From an uncultured Clostridia bacterium (GTDB taxonomy: Bacteria; Bacillota; Clostridia; Christensenellales; Borkfalkiaceae), in contig CANRND010000017.1 of NCBI GenBank assembly GCA_947631905.1, positions 1 through 49,293 of the forward strand: a stretch of DNA of 49,293 nucleotides, read 5' to 3'. The notes under the pieces were generated by a model that searched no databases, was not told the origin of the DNA, and worked only from the letters and a program-made list of their open reading frames with translations. The position numbers and the translations under genes are program-made. Of this stretch, positions 23,656 through 30,969 are shown in pieces; position 1 is the stretch's first letter; the number at the start of each line of letters is the position of its first letter.

Positions 23656-24902
23656 AGTTCCCCCGTGAGCGCGCTGAGCGCCGTCTCCCGCTCCGCAAAT
23701 AAGCTCATTTGCATTGCGTTTTCACTGTTTTCTCCCGCCGCAAGCAATCCGCGCACGGCGGTTTCGCTTTTCGCTCCGTAAAATTTTCCGTTTGCCGTAA
23801 TAAAGTGCCGCGCCCGTTTCAAAACGACCCGCATCTTTTTGAGATGTTCAAATGTGAGCGTGGTATATTTTCGCGCTTCGAGGATCTTCTGCGCGCTCCT
23901 GCCGCCGATGCCCGGCACGCGCAAGAGCGTTTCGAGCGGGGCGCGGTTGACTTCTACGGGGAAGAGTTGCAGATTGCGCAACGCCCACGCGCATTTGGGG
24001 TCTAAGTCGAGCGGCAGATTTTCATTTTCGGGGGCGATCTCCTCGGCGGTAAAGCCGTAAAAGCGCAGGAGCCAGTCCGCCTGGTAGAGCCGATGCTCGC
24101 GGAGCTGTCCCGCGGGGAGGTCGGGCAAAAGGCTGTCGCGCACCACGGGGACATAGGAAGAGTAGTATACCCGTTTGAGTCCCATGTTGCGGTACAGGCT
24201 CTGGGTGAGGCGGACGATCTGTCCGTCTTTTTCGGGCGAAGCGCCTACGATCATCTGCGTTGTCTGTCCCGCGGGAAGAAACAGTCCTTTACGCTTTTCC
24301 CGACGGAAGACGAGCGCTTCTCCCGCGAGCTGTTTCATGGGCAAAAGCAGGCTCTCTTTGCTCTTTTGCGGGGCGAGAAGTTTCAGGCTTTGTTCGGAGG
24401 GGAGTTCGATATTGTAGCTCATGCGGTCGGCGTATTGCGCCGCCTCGCGGACGAGCGCCTCGTCGGCGCGCGGGATCCCTTTCAAATGAATATATCCGTG
24501 AAAACGGTATTGCGTGCGCAACAGCTTTACCGTGCGGACAAGCCGTTCCATTGTATAATCGGGACTCTTTTCCACCGCGGAGGAGAGGAACAGCCCCTCG
24601 ATATAGTTCCTTTTATAAAAATCGACGGTAAGTTCGGCGATCTCCTCGGGCGTGGCGCTCACGCGGGGAACGTCTGCGTCGAGACGGTTGGGGCAATACC
24701 TGCAATTATAAACGCAGTCGTTGCTCAGCAGAATTTTCAACAGGGAGACGCACCTGCCGTCGGGCGTGAAAGAATGGCAGCACCCCGCAACGTACCCGTT
24801 GCCCATGCCGCCCTCGTTTTTCCGCTTGCTCCCCGAAGAGGAGCAGGAAACGTCGTATTTTGCGCCCTCGGTGAGGATTTTCAGCCGCCTTTCGTCGATC
24901 AT
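23652..24902 (-). CDS. Putative DNA modification/repair radical SAM protein (TIGR03916 type)
   Basis: This 416-residue radical SAM enzyme carries its CxxxCxxC cluster motif as CVYNCRYC (Cys63, Cys67, Cys70). Two further Cys residues lie in VAGCCHSF. The C-terminus has a helix-hairpin-helix, VPGIGGRSAQKILEARK, suited to DNA binding. It pairs with the DUF4130 gene downstream (4-nt overlap). ATG 24902 is chosen because it begins the family N-terminus (MIDERRLKILTEGAKYDVSC) and lies exactly 6 nt after a TATACT box; an upstream in-frame start at 24974 would precede the promoter. It is a leaderless mRNA candidate. Confidence 0.92.
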   Translation of the reverse strand: MIDERRLKILTEGAKYDVSCSSSGSKRKNEGGMGNGYVAGCCHSFTPDGRCVSLLKILLSNDCVYNCRYCPNRLDADVPRVSATPEEIAELTVDFYKRNYIEGLFLSSAVEKSPDYTMERLVRTVKLLRTQYRFHGYIHLKGIPRADEALVREAAQYADRMSYNIELPSEQSLKLLAPQKSKESLLLPMKQLAGEALVFRREKRKGLFLPAGQTTQMIVGASPEKDGQIVRLTQSLYRNMGLKRVYYSSYVPVVRDSLLPDLPAGQLREHRLYQADWLLRFYGFTAEEIAPENENLPLDLDPKCAWALRNLQLFPVEVNRAPLETLLRVPGIGGRSAQKILEARKYTTLTFEHLKKMRVVLKRARHFITANGKFYGAKSETAVRGLLAAGENSENAMQMSLFAERETALSALTGEL

Positions 24903-24908
24903 GCTTAA

Positions 24909-24937
24909 AGTATAGCACAAATGTTCGCATAAGTCAA
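24909..24937 (-). promoter_or_regulatory. Leaderless-type promoter of the radical SAM operon
   Basis: On the minus strand TTGACT (24937-24932), 17 bp, TATACT (24914-24909), then 6 nt (TTAAGC) and ATG. The geometry is the same as for the fumarase and CPBP promoters. Confidence 0.78.
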
Positions 24938-24968
24938 ACGTTTGTTTGGTATTTGTAAAAAATTTTTC

Positions 24969-24997
24969 TTGCAAAGCGGCGGGAACTATGGTATAAT
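24969..24997 (+). promoter_or_regulatory. Promoter of the two-component system operon
   Basis: TTGCAA (24969-24974), 17 bp, TATAAT (24992-24997). It is divergent from the radical SAM promoter and gives a leader of about 70 nt with AAGGAGG before the response regulator ATG. Confidence 0.72.
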
Positions 24998-25072
24998 AAA
25001 TTCACCCAATTTTCACTCAGCCTTGAACTTATATTGAAATTCAAGCGGTACAATCAAGACAAGGAGGACTGT

Positions 25073-25738
25073 ATGAAAGTTTTGATCGTAGACGACGAAG
25101 AGATGATCCGCGCAGTCTTAAAGGAATACATCGAATTTGAGGGCGGGGAAGCAGACGAAGCGCAGGACGGTATGGAAGCCGTGAAAAAGTGCCGTGACAA
25201 CCGCTACGACGTGATTTTGATGGACGTCATGATGCCAAAACTCGACGGATTCTCCGCCGTGAAAGAGATCCGCAAATTCAGCGATACGCCCGTCATCATG
25301 CTTTCGGCGCGGGGAGAGGAATACGACAAGCTGTTCGGGTTCGAGATCGGCTCGGACGACTACGTGACCAAACCTTTCTCACCGAAGGAAGTGATGGCGC
25401 GCATCCATGCCGTCACCAAACGCGCGGGCGGGGAAAAGAAAGAGCGCGACGTGTATGAGTTCGAGGGGTTGAAGATCGACAAGGCGGGCAGAAACGTTTA
25501 CGTGGACGGCGAACGCGCCGAACTGACCCCCAAAGAATACGAGCTGTTGTTTTATTTCGCGGAAAACGAGGGCGTTGCGCTCACCCGCGAAAGGTTGCTC
25601 AACCAGGTGTGGGGGTACGATTTTTACGGCGACGACCGCACGGTGGACACCCACGTAAAAATGCTCCGCGGCAATCTGAAAGAATACCGCAAATTCATCG
25701 TCACCCTGCGGGGACTCGGTTATAAATTCGAAACCTGA
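25073..25738 (+). CDS. OmpR/PhoB-family response regulator
   Basis: This 221-residue protein has a receiver domain (residues 1-118) with acidic pocket DDE (7-9), phospho-acceptor Asp51 in LMDVMMPKLDG, Ser/Thr in MLSARG and Lys in VTKPFSP. A winged-helix DNA-binding domain follows (residues 128-220), ending RGLGYKFET. The start is the ATG at 25073 because AAGGAGG lies 6 nt upstream; an earlier in-frame start at 25034 has none. The gene precedes its histidine kinase by 2 nt. Target genes are unknown; the 27293 gene after the kinase is the obvious candidate. Confidence 0.95.
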   Translation: MKVLIVDDEEMIRAVLKEYIEFEGGEADEAQDGMEAVKKCRDNRYDVILMDVMMPKLDGFSAVKEIRKFSDTPVIMLSARGEEYDKLFGFEIGSDDYVTKPFSPKEVMARIHAVTKRAGGEKKERDVYEFEGLKIDKAGRNVYVDGERAELTPKEYELLFYFAENEGVALTRERLLNQVWGYDFYGDDRTVDTHVKMLRGNLKEYRKFIVTLRGLGYKFET

Positions 25739-25740
25739 TC

Positions 25741-27231
25741 ATGCAAAAATCCGCCAAACAACCGACCGAAAGGAAAAAGCGCGAACCTAAGGTCCGCGCG
25801 CTCAATCTCAATCTCATTCTGTGGCTGAGTTTTCTGCTCTTTGCGATCGTGCTGGTCATTCTGATCGCGCTCGTGCAGAATTTCCAGCTCAACCGCCGAT
25901 ATTCCGAGCAGATCAAAAAAAATCTCGAAGAGGCGGCGCAGAACTTGCAACAGCGGCTCGAAGCAAGCGACAAGTTGCCCATGCCCGAAGTGAGCAAGAT
26001 CTTGCTCTCCGTTACCAACGAGTACAACGTGAGCGTCTATCTCTTCTCCGGGGACGGAGAGATCGTGTTCCCCGACCTTCCCGAAGAGGAGGAAGATTTC
26101 CGTTCTACGATCTCCGCCATCCGCTCGGGGGTGGAGAAATTTATCCAAGAGGCGAAAGAGAGCGGCGAGGAGGTGGACCCCTCTAAGATCCATGCGAAGA
26201 TCGCGGAAAAAAATTCCGCGGGATATGCCTTTCTCGCTACCTTAGGCGGGGAGGAGCATTTTGTGTATCTGACGAGTTCGCTCGAACTGCTCCGCCGTCT
26301 CTCCGCGGATATGACGTGGTACTCCCTCATTACCGCGCTGTTCGCCGTGGCGCTCTCGTTTGTCGTGAGCGGGTTTGTCTCCATGCTCATCACCAAGCCC
26401 GTCACCGAAGTCACCGAGCGGGCGAAAGAGCTTGCGCGGGGCAATTACGAGGGGAGCAACGGCAAGACTTATTTCTGTTCGGAACTCAATGAACTGAGCA
26501 AATCTTTGGATTATGCGAGCAGCGAGATCGGCAAGACGGACCGCATGCAAAAGGAGCTGATCGCAAACGTTTCGCACGATTTCAAGACCCCGCTCACGAT
26601 GATCAAGGCATATGCCGCCATGATCGACGAGATCTCGGGCGACGACCCCGCAAAGCGGAAAGCGCACACAAGGATCATTATGGACGAGGCGGACCGTCTC
26701 GCCGCGCTTGTGGGCGATCTGCTCGACCTTTCTCGCCTGCAAGCGGGAATGGATGAGATCGAACGGACGGTTTTCAACCTCAGCGAAGACGTCTACGCGG
26801 TGGCGGGGCGGTTCCAATACCTTTCCGAGACGGGTTACCGGTTGGAGACGGACATTGACGACGACGTGTACACCTATGCCGGCAAGGCGCGCGTGGAGCA
26901 GGTGCTTTATAACCTCATCGGCAACGCTTTTCAGTACACGGGCGAGGATAAAAAGGTGAGCGTGCGGCTCAAAAAAGGGGAAAACGGCGCCCGCTTCGAA
27001 GTGCAGGACAGCGGCAAGGGGATCCCTCCCGAGGAGATCGATACCATTTGGGAGCGCTATTACCGCTCTTCCGAGACCCACAAGCGGCCCGTGCAGGGAA
27101 CGGGGCTGGGACTCTCCATTGTAAAGAGTGTGCTGTTGAAATACAATATTCCGTTCGGCGTGCAGTCCGAAGAGGGGAAAGGGAGCTGTTTTTGGGTCAA
27201 CTTCCCGCTTCCGCCCGATGAAAGAAAATAA
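25741..27231 (+). CDS. Sensor histidine kinase
   Basis: This 496-residue membrane sensor has TM1 (about residues 22-44), an extracytoplasmic domain of about 150 residues with a coiled-coil start (RRYSEQIKKNLEEAAQNLQQRLEA), TM2 (198-220), HAMP, a HisKA domain with phospho-acceptor His279 in VSHDFKTPLT, and a HATPase domain with NAFQYT (N box), DSGKGIP (G1) and GTGLGLSI (G2). It would phosphorylate the regulator encoded 2 nt upstream. The signal is unknown; the sensor domain resembles cell-envelope stress kinases only in general layout. Confidence 0.94.
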   Translation: MQKSAKQPTERKKREPKVRALNLNLILWLSFLLFAIVLVILIALVQNFQLNRRYSEQIKKNLEEAAQNLQQRLEASDKLPMPEVSKILLSVTNEYNVSVYLFSGDGEIVFPDLPEEEEDFRSTISAIRSGVEKFIQEAKESGEEVDPSKIHAKIAEKNSAGYAFLATLGGEEHFVYLTSSLELLRRLSADMTWYSLITALFAVALSFVVSGFVSMLITKPVTEVTERAKELARGNYEGSNGKTYFCSELNELSKSLDYASSEIGKTDRMQKELIANVSHDFKTPLTMIKAYAAMIDEISGDDPAKRKAHTRIIMDEADRLAALVGDLLDLSRLQAGMDEIERTVFNLSEDVYAVAGRFQYLSETGYRLETDIDDDVYTYAGKARVEQVLYNLIGNAFQYTGEDKKVSVRLKKGENGARFEVQDSGKGIPPEEIDTIWERYYRSSETHKRPVQGTGLGLSIVKSVLLKYNIPFGVQSEEGKGSCFWVNFPLPPDERK

Positions 27232-27292
27232 ATTTTGGGGATTAGGGGTCATTTTGTCCCTTTCATTCGTCTAATAAACGGGAGGCGATCGT

Positions 27293-28741
27293 ATGAAGAG
27301 ACTGATATCGGCAGGCGCGCTCTGTCTGGCGGCGGGGATCGCGGCAAGCGCGTTGCCCTCGGTGACGGCGCACGCAAATTCCGCACAGAGTTCTTGGAGC
27401 GGACGCGACGCTTTCGGCGCGTATGTCAAGGAAGAAAACTGCCCCGTCACGGTGACGGGGGAGAAGCTCACACTGCGCATTCCCGATTTTCCGCAAAATT
27501 ATTACGGGGACAAAGAGGAGTTTCTGAGCTATCAAGCGAACGTCACGGCGGAATATGCCTTTTTCAATCCCGCAAGTTACGACGTGGAGATGACAGTTGT
27601 CTTTCCTTTCGGGAGAAAGCCCGATTATCTTTGCGGTTTTTATAACGAAGAGGGGGACCCCGTCGAAGTGGACGACGCGGCGCGCTGTCCCATCACCGCG
27701 GATGGGGAAGAACTTGAAAAGAAGATCCGTTACACGCTCGACAGATGGACGAGCGATCCCTCCAAAGATATTCCCCGTCTCTCGGAAACGCGCAGAACGA
27801 GCGGAAATTTCTCTTCCGATACCCCCGTGACGATCTATTATTACCGCCAGATCACGACGGAACAGACGAGCAGAAGTTCCTTTATCGCGGCAAGTTTCAA
27901 GGGGTTGGGAGACGGCGCAAAGACGAAAGTATTGCTTGAACGCGCGTCGGGCTACGACCAACAGGAGGAACGCATCGGGCTTTGGGGGGACTTTTCCTCC
28001 GATCCGAAGCCTTTCGCGCTCTATGTGATCGGCGAGCCTCTCTCCCGCATGCCCGAGTGGAACGTATATGAAAACGCCGCCTGTAAAAAACGCACGGACG
28101 GGTACGTCGAGCAGGTCCCGCAGGAAAAACTTCCCACCGAAAATACGACGCTCGGGGAACTCTTTTTGAGCAAGTACAGCGCGGAAAGCGGCGTGAGCGA
28201 AACGGATTGGTTCAACGCCGTATTCGACGCGGTTTTGGAGGACGAAACGGGGCTTGCCTTGAAATCGTCGCCCTACGAGCTGGACGTTTCGGAGAGGCTC
28301 ATGCGTTGGTATGAATACAAGCTCTCCGTTCCCGCGGGGGGGAGCGTCGTCAACTCCGTCACCGCGCCGCTCTATCCCGCCATCAACATCCGCTATACGC
28401 CGCCGATCTATTCCTACACCTATCTGCTCTCGCCCGCCTCCACCTGGGCGGACTTCGGAAATTTCGAACTGAACGTCGAAACGCCTTATTTTATTACGGA
28501 AAGCTCTCTGGCGTGCGAAAAGACGGAAACAGGTTACACCTATTCGCAGAAAGGGCTGCCCGCGGGCGAGCTGATGTTTACGATGTCTACGTCCGAGCAT
28601 CCGGAAAGGGACAGCGCGTCGTACGGAGGGGCTCTCCTCGGGGTCATCCTATCTGCCGCGCTCATTTATGTCGCCGTCGCGGGAACGATCATTGCCGTCA
28701 CTTTTTTGGCGATCCACTTCGCAAAAAAGAAAAAGCGTTGA
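27293..28741 (+). CDS. Secreted, C-terminally membrane-anchored protein of unknown family
   Basis: This 482-residue protein has a signal peptide (residues 1-25, ending VTAHA), a large extracellular region with repeated beta-like segments and few Cys, a C-terminal membrane helix (GVILSAALIYVAVAGTIIAVTFLAIHF) and a basic tail AKKKKR. The topology matches that of the M4 proteases (signal peptide, ectodomain, helix, Lys tail). GGGAGG precedes the ATG. It lies 61 nt after the sensor kinase gene with no promoter that I can see, so it may be the output or co-sensor of that two-component system. Function unknown. Confidence 0.82.
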   Translation: MKRLISAGALCLAAGIAASALPSVTAHANSAQSSWSGRDAFGAYVKEENCPVTVTGEKLTLRIPDFPQNYYGDKEEFLSYQANVTAEYAFFNPASYDVEMTVVFPFGRKPDYLCGFYNEEGDPVEVDDAARCPITADGEELEKKIRYTLDRWTSDPSKDIPRLSETRRTSGNFSSDTPVTIYYYRQITTEQTSRSSFIAASFKGLGDGAKTKVLLERASGYDQQEERIGLWGDFSSDPKPFALYVIGEPLSRMPEWNVYENAACKKRTDGYVEQVPQEKLPTENTTLGELFLSKYSAESGVSETDWFNAVFDAVLEDETGLALKSSPYELDVSERLMRWYEYKLSVPAGGSVVNSVTAPLYPAINIRYTPPIYSYTYLLSPASTWADFGNFELNVETPYFITESSLACEKTETGYTYSQKGLPAGELMFTMSTSEHPERDSASYGGALLGVILSAALIYVAVAGTIIAVTFLAIHFAKKKKR

Positions 28742-28756
28742 ATGTAAAAGCAGAAA

Positions 28757-28790
28757 AAACGCGGCGTTCTCTTGACAAAACGCCGCGTTT
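28757..28790 (+). terminator. Terminator after the 27293 gene, with a promoter in its loop
   Basis: A 12-bp stem AAACGCGGCGTT (28757-28768) pairs with AACGCCGCGTTT (28779-28790). The loop contains TTGACA, the -35 box of the promoter at 28772-28800. Confidence 0.8.
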
Positions 28791-28800
28791 CGTTTATAAT
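28772..28800 (+). promoter_or_regulatory. Perfect consensus promoter for a candidate small RNA
   Basis: TTGACA (28772-28777), 17 bp, TATAAT (28795-28800). It points into the gap between two convergent genes, where no coding sequence follows on the plus strand. Confidence 0.7.
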
Positions 28801-28806
28801 GTGAAT

Positions 28807-28905
28807 TACCGAATTTGTGTAAACGGGGGTCGCGCTGTGGGGAGCGTGGACTCCGGAAAGGTTCTTATTGAAAAACAGCCTGCGGGAAAGCGGGCTGTTT
28901 TCATA
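28807..28905 (+). ncRNA. Candidate small RNA with own promoter and terminator
   Basis: A transcript from about 28807 would end at the terminator 28872-28901, giving about 95 nt. It contains GGAG-CGTGGA-CTCC as an internal hairpin and has no ribosome-binding site or credible start codon. I do not recognise it as 6S RNA, SRP RNA or tmRNA. The RNA is inferred from promoter and terminator spacing only. Confidence 0.45.
28872..28901. terminator. Bidirectional terminator
   Basis: AAAACAGCCTGC and GCGGGCTGTTTT pair (one G-U) around GGGAAA. It can end the candidate small RNA on the plus strand and the membrane protein gene on the minus strand. Confidence 0.85.
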
Positions 28906-28912
28906 TTCGGAA

Positions 28913-29689
28913 TTAGTTGTCTTTTACCCGCAGGGCGTTCAGCTCGGCGATCCGTTCCGTAAATTTTACGGGAAGTTCCCGCCGTTTGAGCGTTTCGGTG
29001 AACTTTGCCGTGACGAGCGCATAGATGCAGAAGATGGGGACCGCCCCGAGGTTGGTTTCGAGCAGGGAATTTACGATAAGAGTCGTAAGCCGCTGTCCCC
29101 AATCTGCGATCTCCGCGCTGCGGATGCCGCCGATGAGCAGGGAGAACTCCCAGGAAAACTGCACCAGTACGCCGATCGTGAGCATCCAAAGCAGGGGAAA
29201 ACGCTTTGTTTTGTCTTTCTGAAACAGATTATAGACGATCGCTGCGGCATAGCCCAGGATAAGGATCAGAGCCATGTAGCCGTGATAGGAACCCGTGGTG
29301 CGCTGTATTTTGATGGGCGTAAGGTTCTGCCCGAACGTATTTGCGATGAGGGGCGCGGCGATCCACCAAACGACGATCAGAAGAGACCACTCTACGAGGC
29401 GCTTATCTTTGGCATACCACAGCCAGATCCAAACGAAGTTCGTGATGCCGTAACTCATGCTCATCCAAAGCAACACCCAAAAAAGATCGCCTCCCTCAAT
29501 GGAGCGGGAGTGGGTGAGCAGGTGGAAGATACCGTAGTCCACGACCATATACAGAACGCCGCCGAAGATCCCCCAAAGGAGGGTAAGATACTTTTTCTTG
29601 ACGGCGAGAAGAACGCACAGCGCGGCCAAAAAAACAATGTCGAGATAGATATAGAGCGGGTTGAATACCCTTTGCGCAATGATCTCCAC
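28913..29689 (-). CDS. Polytopic membrane protein, unrecognised family
   Basis: This 258-residue protein has about seven hydrophobic segments and many Trp residues (for example FWVLLWMSMSY, FVWIWLWY, VVWWIAA), ending in a basic cytoplasmic tail of about 35 residues. The start is GTG 29689 (GTGGAGATCATT) preceded by GAGGAAAG. No enzymatic motif is seen. It is convergent with the 27293 gene and the candidate small RNA, and follows the Cys-repeat lipoprotein gene on the same strand, separated by a terminator. Confidence 0.78.
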   Translation of the reverse strand: MEIIAQRVFNPLYIYLDIVFLAALCVLLAVKKKYLTLLWGIFGGVLYMVVDYGIFHLLTHSRSIEGGDLFWVLLWMSMSYGITNFVWIWLWYAKDKRLVEWSLLIVVWWIAAPLIANTFGQNLTPIKIQRTTGSYHGYMALILILGYAAAIVYNLFQKDKTKRFPLLWMLTIGVLVQFSWEFSLLIGGIRSAEIADWGQRLTTLIVNSLLETNLGAVPIFCIYALVTAKFTETLKRRELPVKFTERIAELNALRVKDN

Positions 29690-29745
29690 GGGCTTTCCTC
29701 ATTTGTTTTTTGTCATTTTATCATATTACATTGCGTTTGTCAAAG

Positions 29746-29774
29746 AAAAACCTCGGAGAGTTCCGAGGTTTTTT
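29746..29774 (-). terminator. Terminator after the Cys-repeat lipoprotein gene
   Basis: AAAAACCTCGG and CCGAGGTTTTTT pair around AGAGTT, with T runs on both strands. It overlaps the last base of the lipoprotein stop codon. Confidence 0.88.
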
Positions 29775-30190
29775 CAAAGGTTCGGTTTGGGGATCCGCGG
29801 AACGGGGCGGACGGGCAGGCGCGGCGGGAACGGAGGCTCGGGGCGCAATCTCGGAGGCACAGGGCGGCGAGGGAGTTCGGGCAAAGGCGCGGGTTCTCCG
29901 TCTCCCGTGCTTTTTTGCCCATTCTGATCGGGACAGTCGCCGTCGGGGCAGTTCTTTTCCTGCGGGTCGGGACAGTCGCCGTCGGGGCAGTCGTTTTCCC
30001 GGGGGTCGGGGCAATTACCGTGGGGACAGTCCTGTTCCTGCGGGTCGGGACAATCGCCATTCGGGCAGTTCTCTTCCGCTTGCCGTTGTTCGGGCAGGCT
30101 CTGCGGAGTGGCGCTTCCGCCGTTACTGCAAGCCGCTGCGCCGCAGAGACAGAAGAGGGATAATACCAAAGTCAAAATTTTCTTTTTCAT
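29774..30190 (-). CDS. Cys/Asp/Pro-repeat lipoprotein
   Basis: This protein of about 138 residues begins with a lipoprotein signal (MKKKILTLVLSLFCLCGAAAC), with lipidation expected at the Cys in AAACS. The mature part has four to five near-identical 12-residue repeats of the form CPDGDCPDPQE, each with two Cys, then a Pro/Arg-rich tail (RRPVPPRLRPEPPFPPRLP). The Asp/Asn/Gly-rich repeats could bind divalent metal, or the Cys pairs could form disulfides; both are inference. An in-frame GTG two codons upstream is possible. The gene may be a fast-evolving surface protein because the repeats are near-identical in DNA. Confidence 0.7.
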   Translation of the reverse strand: MKKKILTLVLSLFCLCGAAACSNGGSATPQSLPEQRQAEENCPNGDCPDPQEQDCPHGNCPDPRENDCPDGDCPDPQEKNCPDGDCPDQNGQKSTGDGEPAPLPELPRRPVPPRLRPEPPFPPRLPVRPVPRIPKPNL

Positions 30191-30226
30191 ATCCACAGTA
30201 TGCGGAAAGATATTGGAAATATTCTC

Positions 30227-30255
30227 TTGCTTTTTTTTGCGGGCTGTGCTATAAT
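30227..30255 (+). promoter_or_regulatory. Promoter of the TM1266-type regulator gene
   Basis: TTGCTT (30227-30232), 17 bp, TATAAT (30250-30255). The start would be near 30262, leaving a leader of about 108 nt before the ATG at 30370. Confidence 0.72.
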
Positions 30256-30288
30256 ACTTCCGTTCCTGAGCGGAAAGAGCGATCTGAC

Positions 30289-30368
30289 GGCAAAGGGGTG
30301 AAAAGTTAAGAACGTTCGCGCGCGTCTGCGCGGTTCTCCTTTTGCCCTTGCCGCAAAAGGAGATTTTT
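30289..30368 (+). promoter_or_regulatory. Attenuator-like leader with sequestered ribosome-binding site
   Basis: CTCCTTTTGC (30336-30345) pairs perfectly with GCAAAAGGAG (30353-30362), which contains the Shine-Dalgarno sequence and is followed by ATTTTTTA, so the hairpin looks like both a terminator and a sequestor. An upstream GGCAAAGGGG (30289-30298) can pair with CTCCTTTTGCC instead, and AGAAC with GTTCT inside it. Two exclusive folds would allow control by a ligand or protein. No known riboswitch class is recognised. Confidence 0.6.
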
Positions 30369-30369
30369 T

Positions 30370-30618
30370 ATGGAAGAAAAACGCATAGCGGTGCTTTCCG
30401 TCATTCTGGAAAAGCGCGAAGAGGCGGCGCGGCTCAACGCGCTTCTCTCGGAGTACGGAGAATATATCGTCGGCAGAATGGGGATACCTTATCATGAAAA
30501 GGCGGTCTCCGTCATTTGCGTGGTGATGGACGCGCCCGCGGGAGCGATCAACGCGCTCACGGGCAAGATCGGGCAACTCGAAGGGGTCACGGCAAAAACA
30601 CTGTTTAGCAAATACTAA
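30370..30618 (+). CDS. TM1266-family iron-only hydrogenase system regulator
   Basis: This 82-residue protein has an ACT/NikR-C-like fold. The sequence EKRIAVLSVILEKREEAARLNALLSEYGEYIVGRMGIP and the C-terminal GVTAKTLFSKY match the TM1266 family, whose genes accompany [FeFe]-hydrogenase maturation genes in other anaerobes. No hydrogenase gene is in this window. It probably senses a small molecule, but the ligand is unknown to me. It is controlled by an attenuator-like leader. Element R3 starts one base after its TAA. Confidence 0.87.
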   Translation: MEEKRIAVLSVILEKREEAARLNALLSEYGEYIVGRMGIPYHEKAVSVICVVMDAPAGAINALTGKIGQLEGVTAKTLFSKY

Positions 30619-30619
30619 A

Positions 30620-30795
30620 TTCACGAATTTCTTTGCTCGCCTACGGCTTCGAAAAGAAATTCCGTGAGGAAACGTGTATTAGCGGTTTAACTCGCTCAAC
30701 CTCTCGTTCGCCTTGATGGACAAGAAGTTGCAAGTATGCAACAACTGTTGTCGCGCAGCGCAAAAGCGTGGTTTTGCTCGCGCAGCGATTTAAGA
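30620..30795 (+). repeat. Stop-anchored structured element, copy R3
   Basis: TTCACGA starts two bases after the TM1266 stop (TAA, one spacer base). The 5' hairpin CACGAATTTCTTT pairs with AAAGAAATT-c-CGTG (30622-30634 and 30653-30666) with a bulged C. Then GAGGAAAC, a linker with CAACCTCTCGTTCG, P1 GTTGCA/TGCAAC with loop AGTA (30727-30742), TGTCGCGC, and P2 GCAAAA/TTTTGC (30760-30777). Confidence 0.78.
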
Positions 30796-30799
30796 ACGC

Positions 30800-30930
30800 G
30801 CCCCACCCCCCTGCCCCCCTCCCACGGAGGGGGCAAAAGGCGGAACCCCCTCCATTGGAGGGGGAATAAGGGGGTGGGCAACATTCTTGCCCGCCCTCGC
30901 TTAGCGGGGGAGGGGTAGGGGAGGGGGGAA
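30800..30930. repeat. REP-like GC-rich palindromes
   Basis: Several palindromes in a row: CCCCTCC-CAC-GGAGGGG, CCCCCTCC-ATT-GGAGGGGG, and an outer CCCACCCCC...GGGGGTGGG. They fill the gap between R3 and the ABC importer genes. No promoter is clear here, so the importer may be read from the TM1266 promoter. Confidence 0.6.
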
Positions 30931-30969
30931 GTTTATGCTCACAAAAAATCTTTTTAGGAGAAAAACCAT

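Noticed and set aside
28807..28905. 6S RNA, SRP RNA or a known riboswitch
   Set aside because: The interval is too short for 6S or tmRNA, lacks the SRP tetraloop context, and has no downstream gene on its strand to regulate.
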